Below are positions 58,761 through 63,509 of a stretch of DNA of 63,509 nt, piece after piece (the stretch's first letter is position 1; each line of letters begins with the position of its first letter). The DNA is from Candidatus Gastranaerophilales bacterium. Lineage in GTDB: Bacteria; Cyanobacteriota; Vampirovibrionia; Gastranaerophilales; Gastranaerophilaceae. The stretch lies in NCBI GenBank assembly GCA_944325825.1, contig CALVBP010000010.1, forward strand, positions 1-63,509. The letters are read 5' to 3'. The notes under the pieces are model-generated. The model was not told where the DNA came from. It saw only the letters and a program-made list of their open reading frames with translations, and searched no databases. The translations under genes and the position numbers were made by a program.

Positions 58761-58809
58761 AACTTCTCCTTGAATTATTATAACAGATTCTTATTTTCTA
58801 AAAAAGCGA

Positions 58810-59376
58810 TTAGAAAATTTCTGCCAAGACTTTTCTTCTGTGCGGAAGCTCTCTGTGAATATTTTCAAATAATTCTTCTATAAAAGTTTTAATTTCACTT
58901 CTATCAGGCATCTTTGCTTTATATTCTATATAATAAAGGTCCATTGGTAAAAATCCGTCTTTATTCGGATACAAGTAATTAATATCTACTTTCTGAGCCC
59001 CGTGCATATCGTAAAAGCGAATTCTTCTTAAGGTGTTAATATCCTCAGGATTTGGCTTTTCAACTTCCAAAAAACAGCCGTCTTTATCAAGATAGTAATC
59101 TCTAAGCATATCCAGAATCTCGCCGCCAAAACCTTTGCCTTGTCGGATTTTAAATATTGCAATATAGTCGAGAAAAATATATTTCTCACTTTTAAAAACA
59201 AGACAATAGCCGACCGGTACACCATTTTCTTCTGCAATAATTGCGTCATAAGCTCCGGTATCAATCAGGTCTGCAAATGTCTGGAAATCCTTTAATTCCG
59301 GAAGCGGAAACTGTTCCAGCATATCATGATAAATTCCGTGAAAATCTTCACTTCTAATTTTTCTAAAATTAAGCAT
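58810..59376 (-). CDS. GNAT-family N-acetyltransferase
   Basis: 188 residues. The acetyl-CoA-binding motif A is visible as IAIFKIRQGKGFGGEIL, with the Q-G-K-G-F-G pyrophosphate loop, preceded by VGYCLVFKSEKYIFLDY. The C-terminal half ends with a helical tail. The substrate is not deducible. It lies 49 bases upstream of the M48-like gene on the same strand. Confidence 0.87.
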   Translation of the reverse strand: MLNFRKIRSEDFHGIYHDMLEQFPLPELKDFQTFADLIDTGAYDAIIAEENGVPVGYCLVFKSEKYIFLDYIAIFKIRQGKGFGGEILDMLRDYYLDKDGCFLEVEKPNPEDINTLRRIRFYDMHGAQKVDINYLYPNKDGFLPMDLYYIEYKAKMPDRSEIKTFIEELFENIHRELPHRRKVLAEIF

Positions 59377-59440
59377 AATTAATACATATCAAAAATTTAT
59401 ATACTTGACAATACTTGATGGAAAAAGCCTCTAATAGGAA

Positions 59441-61030
59441 TTATATTATTCCTTGCTCATGTTCTTTTTTTACCGTTTCGTATTTGAACCCGGTTAATCT
59501 TTCTACTTCTTCTAAGTCACAGTCAGGAATGCCAGATGCGTCCAAAGTCAATCTCTTTTTTAATACAATATCAGATTCTTTCAGATTAGAAGCAATATTT
59601 TTTATTGCAAAAGATAAGTCTTCTTTGTTGACAAAACTAAGTTTATATATGAGTCTGTCATGAAGAGCATAGTTATCAATTTCTGCCAGACGTTTATAAT
59701 AAGACCTGAAGTGCTCATGCGGCAGCAGGTGCAGGAAGCTTGCCAAATGTTCAATAGAGTCTTTTCCGGCATATTTTTCAGCAATATTATACAATTCTAA
59801 AATTCTTTCCGGATGAATGTCTGAACCTGCGTATTGTAAATCATCATATATTACAGCATTTTTGTGTTCTTTGGCAATTAGAGGAATTTCGTTAAATAAA
59901 ATTATCTCGGTTATTGTATCGTCTTTTTGAGCAAGTTTTTCAAAATATTTTACTGAATCTTCATAAGGCAGATATTTTAAAACATAAGCAAGAGCACGGT
60001 TTACGAGTTTATCATTTAGCTCCAGACAACGGTTTATATAATAATTTTTATTCGGCATATGTTTAATGGCCATTGCGAGTCCGGCATTTCTCTGGCTCTT
60101 GTCCATTTTTTTTGTATTATAAAGTTGTTCCCACAAAGCAGGTTTATAATCTTCTTTACAGAGTCGTATTTTTTTTAAAACCGCACGTGCAGTTTTACTG
60201 CTGTTTTTTACCCTGTTAATAACCCTGACTCCGCCCCAGTCATAGCTGTATGATTTACAGGTGTTATGTTTGGTAACAATATCTTCATCCGTACATTTAA
60301 GTCCGTAGCTGTACGGGGAGACAAAACGTTCAGGGTTTCTAACATCTTCATCAATATATTTAACAATCATATACCCTTGTTTAAGATTTCCCCAGAAAAA
60401 TTTTCCCCGCTGGGTATCATATCCTGCGTTGTTCATCCAGTATACGGCACTGTTTTGTTCTGCGTAATTTCCGTGGCTTTTATACGGCTGCCAGTTTGCT
60501 CCTTCAACAACATGGTAATTTTTCATGACAAGCTCGTCTTCATCAATATCCTGGCCCCTCAATCCTATTATGTGATATCCTGCCCCCTTGCCTCCCTTAT
60601 TGATGTATTCAATATCAACATCATCAAAGATTCCTGCCAGCTTGTATTTGTAAAGGAGATTTTCCAGTAATTTCTGGGTTGATTTATATCTTCTCTTTTT
60701 TAGTTCTTCTATAGAAGTCGCTTTGGAATCGTCAAAATGCCTGAGTTCTTCTGAAATTTGGTCAAATACTGAATAGAATTCTCTAATAGCCGCTTCTCTA
60801 TTTTCTTTTGGCAGCTTGTTAAATATGAATGGCGGCAGTTTTCCTACAATCATGCTCTTGCCGTTTCTTTTTGCAATGATTTGTTTTATATCTTTTTGTC
60901 CGTCAATATGAATTAGCTTTTTCATTTGCTTTGTCATGCCATGAAAAGACGGCTCTTTCTTTTTCGAAAGCGCAGTAACAACGCCATTTTTAGTACTGAA
61001 TGCAGAAGTTTTATCTATTCTCATACCCAT
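59441..61030 (-). CDS. tagged protein (PSFHG) with possible kinase-like N-domain and helical repeats
   Basis: 529 residues from the ATG at 61030; a second ATG lies two codons on. PSFHG lies at residues 27-31. At about 150-290 several segments fall in the order of a protein-kinase-like fold: a Gly-rich loop (NKGGKGAGYH), a Lys strand (LVMKNYHV), a Glu helix (HGNYAEQNSAVYW), a hinge (YMIVKYIDED) and a DWGG segment resembling DFG. This is suggestive only. The C-terminal half is an array of helical repeats (LPYEDSVKYFEKLAQ, LPHEHFRSYYKRLAE). It is soluble, with no signal peptide. Confidence 0.6.
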   Translation of the reverse strand: MGMRIDKTSAFSTKNGVVTALSKKKEPSFHGMTKQMKKLIHIDGQKDIKQIIAKRNGKSMIVGKLPPFIFNKLPKENREAAIREFYSVFDQISEELRHFDDSKATSIEELKKRRYKSTQKLLENLLYKYKLAGIFDDVDIEYINKGGKGAGYHIIGLRGQDIDEDELVMKNYHVVEGANWQPYKSHGNYAEQNSAVYWMNNAGYDTQRGKFFWGNLKQGYMIVKYIDEDVRNPERFVSPYSYGLKCTDEDIVTKHNTCKSYSYDWGGVRVINRVKNSSKTARAVLKKIRLCKEDYKPALWEQLYNTKKMDKSQRNAGLAMAIKHMPNKNYYINRCLELNDKLVNRALAYVLKYLPYEDSVKYFEKLAQKDDTITEIILFNEIPLIAKEHKNAVIYDDLQYAGSDIHPERILELYNIAEKYAGKDSIEHLASFLHLLPHEHFRSYYKRLAEIDNYALHDRLIYKLSFVNKEDLSFAIKNIASNLKESDIVLKKRLTLDASGIPDCDLEEVERLTGFKYETVKKEHEQGII

Positions 61031-61085
61031 ATTAAACCCCAAAATAAAAAAATTTGCTGGTAAATTTTTTATTTTGGGGTTTAAT
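61031..61085. repeat. long palindrome between divergent genes
   Basis: Arms 61031-61055 and 61062-61085 (ATTAAACCCCAAAATAAA... and its complement, one bulged base) around GCTGGT. It begins exactly at the minus-strand start codon at 61030, so an RNA hairpin would cover that gene's ribosome-binding region. On the plus strand it lies before pgi. Confidence 0.8.
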
Positions 61086-61130
61086 TATATATGTTGGATA
61101 ATATAACTTAATATATCAATAGGAGGGAAT

Positions 61131-62468
61131 ATGGTTAGTATCAACGCAATCAATAGCGGACTTGGTGTGTCAACCCGTTATTTCAACACAAATTTTGCAA
61201 AGGCAGAAACAGTTATGCCGGAAGTAATTAAATCATTTACGCAAAGAGCAAACAAACCCGGACAGTTTCTAAACTGGGTTGAACTTCCTGAAGTTCAGTT
61301 AAAAAGGGTAGATGAAATTTATGATATGGCTGAAAAACTTAAAAATCAAACAAATGCTAAATTTTTAAGTGTATTTGGTATCGGCGGTTCGAAACATACG
61401 GTTGAGCATATGCTCGGTATTAATGGTTTAAATATTAACAAGGATAAAGTCCTTTTCTTCTCTGATGTAGATTCCGTAAGCTTAAATAGATTTCTTCACA
61501 GGCTTGATAATGATGTAACAAATTCTAATTATTTAATCGCATCAAAATCAGGTTCAACATTTGAAACAAAGGATGGATTTTTAAAAGTAAAACAATTATT
61601 GGAAAAAGCTTATAAAGAAAAAGGTTATGGAGATAAAGAAGCAACAGAAATGGCTGCTAAGCACTTTGTTGCAGTTACTGATAAAAATTCTGCAGGAAGC
61701 GAATTAAGAAGAATTTCAGATTCAGAAAACTGGTTAGGGAAGTTGTATATTCATGATGATGTAGGCGGAAGATTCTCTGCTCTTGATGATCACAGCTTAT
61801 TTACTCTTGCTTATGCAGGGATGAAAAAAGATGATATGAAAGAAATGTTGAATGGTGCTAAGAAAATGTCAGAGATTGCGGTAACACCAAACCTTAGCGT
61901 AAATGACCCGTTTGCACAGGCAGCTTTCTGGGTACTTTCGAAATTTAATAATATTAAAACAACAGTGCACCAGTACATGGGTTCAATGTTTGAAGATACC
62001 GTTAACTGGCATTCACAGATGCAAAATGAGTCTGTTAAAAATACTTTAAAACAAATTGCTAAAGTTCCTGATGCAATGCACCACAGCGCAGAAGCTCATT
62101 TTAATCCTGCAAATAAATATGCATTTGCATTAACTTCACCGGTTGACCATGGTGTAGCGAAGGAAAACGCAATAGGTTACGTCGGCGCATTAGATAAATC
62201 ATATGCTAATGCAGGACCGTTCTTTAATGAAACTGTAGAGACTGCAGAATTCGGTTTAACACCGACAGCTGCCGGCGCCATGACTCAATCAAGAGCTTTT
62301 TCAACGGTTTATCAAGAAATGATAGAAAAAGCTTTGAATAAAGAATCTCTGCCTGATGTTTTAGACAGCGTTCTTCAGCCTCATGTTGAGGTATATAAGA
62401 AAAACTTGAAGCCTCAACCGGGAGAACCGGATGTTGTTGTTGCAGGAAGATTTTCTAAGCTTGTATAA
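61131..62468 (+). CDS. pgi: glucose-6-phosphate isomerase
   Basis: 445 residues. Interconverts glucose 6-phosphate and fructose 6-phosphate. SIS-fold motifs are present: GIGGSKHTVEHML, the phosphate loop SKSGSTFET, the family signature DVGGRFSALDDHS, the catalytic Glu/Gln region (NWHSQMQNES) and a C-terminal GAMTQSRAF helix. The N-terminus (MVSINAINSG, then TNFAK at 20-24) resembles the tagged proteins, weakly. An AGGAGGGA ribosome site precedes the ATG. It is followed by a terminator. Confidence 0.92.
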   Translation: MVSINAINSGLGVSTRYFNTNFAKAETVMPEVIKSFTQRANKPGQFLNWVELPEVQLKRVDEIYDMAEKLKNQTNAKFLSVFGIGGSKHTVEHMLGINGLNINKDKVLFFSDVDSVSLNRFLHRLDNDVTNSNYLIASKSGSTFETKDGFLKVKQLLEKAYKEKGYGDKEATEMAAKHFVAVTDKNSAGSELRRISDSENWLGKLYIHDDVGGRFSALDDHSLFTLAYAGMKKDDMKEMLNGAKKMSEIAVTPNLSVNDPFAQAAFWVLSKFNNIKTTVHQYMGSMFEDTVNWHSQMQNESVKNTLKQIAKVPDAMHHSAEAHFNPANKYAFALTSPVDHGVAKENAIGYVGALDKSYANAGPFFNETVETAEFGLTPTAAGAMTQSRAFSTVYQEMIEKALNKESLPDVLDSVLQPHVEVYKKNLKPQPGEPDVVVAGRFSKLV

Positions 62469-62481
62469 TATTTGACCTAAG

Positions 62482-62516
62482 AGCCGGAATAATATTAACT
62501 TTATTCCGGCTTTTAT
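62482..62516 (+). terminator. terminator of pgi
   Basis: Eleven-bp stem AGCCGGAATAA / TTATTCCGGCT with an eight-base loop and a T-rich tail. Confidence 0.92.
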
Positions 62517-62571
62517 TTTATTTTTATCTGCGCAAAAAGCAAAAAATAATTTTACAAGTTTATTAACAACT

Positions 62572-63318
62572 ATGAAAATTAATTCAATAACAAATAACAA
62601 GAATTGCATTAACCCTGCTTTTGGTACTACTAACAGAGCAGTTCAAAATAAAGCCGGAAATCTTATTTATAGAAATACAACCACTTTTTTCCGGAGTGAT
62701 TTGGACTGGGACAAGCTTTGTTATTATATAAGAGATAAGTATAAAAATGCGGATAAAGTTAATTTGTTTTGCCAAGCTTGTTCTGACGGTTCTGAGCCCA
62801 TGTCTATTGCTATATTGCTTAAAGAAAAATTCGGATGTGGTGCAAGAAAGTTCTTTCCGATAATTGCAAAAGATGTAGATAGCTTGATGATTAAAAGAGC
62901 AAAGAGCGAATTTGTTGAGATGGATCATTTTGATATTCGTGTAATAAATAAATTTACGGATAATAAGATTAAATATTATTTTGGGCTGCCCAGAAATGTT
63001 ATAGGTTTTCGTCTTGTTCCTGCGACAATAAATCCTTGGTTTCATAAGAAAATTAAATATTCCGTAGCAGATATTAAAGAAGATTATAAAAATATAAAAC
63101 CTGATAATACAATACTTTTTTGCAGAAATTTTTGGCCATATTTGCTTGATGATGCTGCGAGGATAGATTTGATTAATAATATTAAGTCCAAATTTAACAA
63201 AAATTGTGCTATTGTAATAGGCAGTTTTGATAATCAAGACATTTCAATGCATAATATGCTGTTAGATGCAGGTTTTAAAGAAGCTGAATATTTAACGAAT
63301 GTCTACGAGATAGGTTAA
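62572..63318 (+). CDS. tagged CheR-like methyltransferase
   Basis: 248 residues. MKINSIT is followed by PAFGT at residues 15-19 (a tag variant), then a CheR-type SAM-dependent methyltransferase domain: NTTTFFRSD (35-43), CSDGSEPMSIAI (70-81, the SAM loop), the AKDVD acidic strand and FCRNFWPYLLDDAARIDL (the CRN motif). The separate CheR N-terminal helical domain is missing; the tag replaces it. It could methylate a chemoreceptor or another protein; no chemotaxis gene is adjacent. Confidence 0.85.
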   Translation: MKINSITNNKNCINPAFGTTNRAVQNKAGNLIYRNTTTFFRSDLDWDKLCYYIRDKYKNADKVNLFCQACSDGSEPMSIAILLKEKFGCGARKFFPIIAKDVDSLMIKRAKSEFVEMDHFDIRVINKFTDNKIKYYFGLPRNVIGFRLVPATINPWFHKKIKYSVADIKEDYKNIKPDNTILFCRNFWPYLLDDAARIDLINNIKSKFNKNCAIVIGSFDNQDISMHNMLLDAGFKEAEYLTNVYEIG

Positions 63319-63366
63319 GGTTTAAAAACGGAGAAGTTTTATTTTAAACGGATTTACTCATAAACA

Positions 63367-63427
63367 AAGGATGTGTTTCATATATTAAATGACACATATA
63401 TGACACATAATTCTGAAACACATCCTT
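63367..63427. repeat. 14-bp inverted repeat with internal direct repeats, next to tRNA-fMet
   Basis: Arms 63367-63380 (AAGGATGTGTTTCA) and 63414-63427 around 33 bases that contain ATGACACAT twice. It lies nine bases after the tRNA 3' end on the minus strand. It could be the tRNA terminator, though the T-run is weak, or the edge of a mobile element. Confidence 0.6.
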
Positions 63428-63435
63428 GAAATTGG

Positions 63436-63509
<74 letters not shown>

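Overview
The window is AT-rich bacterial chromosome from a diderm. It carries a secretin, an MCE-domain protein, OmpA-like MotB, a Tat system and flagellar rod genes. The single-copy housekeeping genes are mostly complete: dut, pyrH-frr-cdsA-rnc, mazG, thrB, queD, uppP, deoC, pgi, minCDE. My best guess at the source is a gut-type, non-photosynthetic relative of the cyanobacteria (Vampirovibrionia/Melainabacteria, Gastranaerophilales-like). This rests on the mix of MinCDE, type IV pilus-type genes, flagella, Tat and a large set of lineage-looking hypothetical proteins; it is an inference, since no rRNA is present.

Layout. 1-6.3 kb: dut, a zinc-ribbon protein, nagZ, a secreted TPR protein and the tightly packed pyrH-frr-cdsA-rnc run. 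6.2-10 kb: tRNA-Lys, a repeat-rich gap, small secreted proteins, a parvulin and mazG. 10-13 kb: thrB, an unlisted 57-residue protein and a membrane-anchored TPR protein. 13-21 kb: a pilus/type II secretion cluster (PilP/GspC-like, secretin, PilB/GspE ATPase, PilC/GspF platform) and a short-chain dehydrogenase. 21-22.8 kb: a tandem structured-RNA-like repeat, then anti-sigma, ECF sigma and a Spy/CpxP-like protein. 22.8-31.3 kb (minus): a HEAT-like protein, motA-motB and two very large membrane proteins. 31.5-36 kb: AAA+ ATPase, uridine kinase-like protein, queD, uppP, deoC. 36-37.4 kb: palindromic repeat islands. 37.4-40.7 kb: DHA2 drug exporter and two related tagged proteins. 40.9-44.4 kb: a Tat cassette (Tat-signal aldo/keto reductase lipoprotein with ferredoxin domain, polyferredoxin, tatA, tatC). 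44.6-47.8 kb: nickel-pincer cofactor operon larB-larC-cbiM/nikM-like-larE. 49.6-49.9 kb: tRNA-Thr, tRNA-Thr, tRNA-Tyr. 50-52.3 kb: four flagellar rod genes behind a sigma-28-like promoter. 52.3-61 kb: a divergent prephenate dehydratase-like protein, minCDE, an MCE/degenerate-M48 operon and a GNAT enzyme. 61-63.5 kb: pgi, a CheR-like methyltransferase and initiator tRNA.

Most interesting signals. (1) At least nine otherwise unrelated proteins share a short N-terminal tag, roughly [PIL]-[ASNT]-F-[KRH]-[GA], often preceded by an initial M-x-[IV]-[NS]-x-I. The tag precedes a CheR-like methyltransferase, an AAA+ ATPase, a possible kinase-like protein and several helical proteins, so it may be a lineage-specific localisation or processing signal. 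(2) The ECF sigma operon and a distant secreted basic protein gene share a near-identical promoter (TGAAC-N16-CGTTATAC), which suggests a sigma regulon. (3) Upstream of that operon is a tandem 77-nt repeat whose two 5' stem strands could compete for one 3' strand. (4) An 86-bp palindromic element occurs twice, in opposite orientation. (5) The lar operon encodes a LarC that stops after the LarC1 part. (6) A near-perfect parS-like palindrome lies inside a gene.
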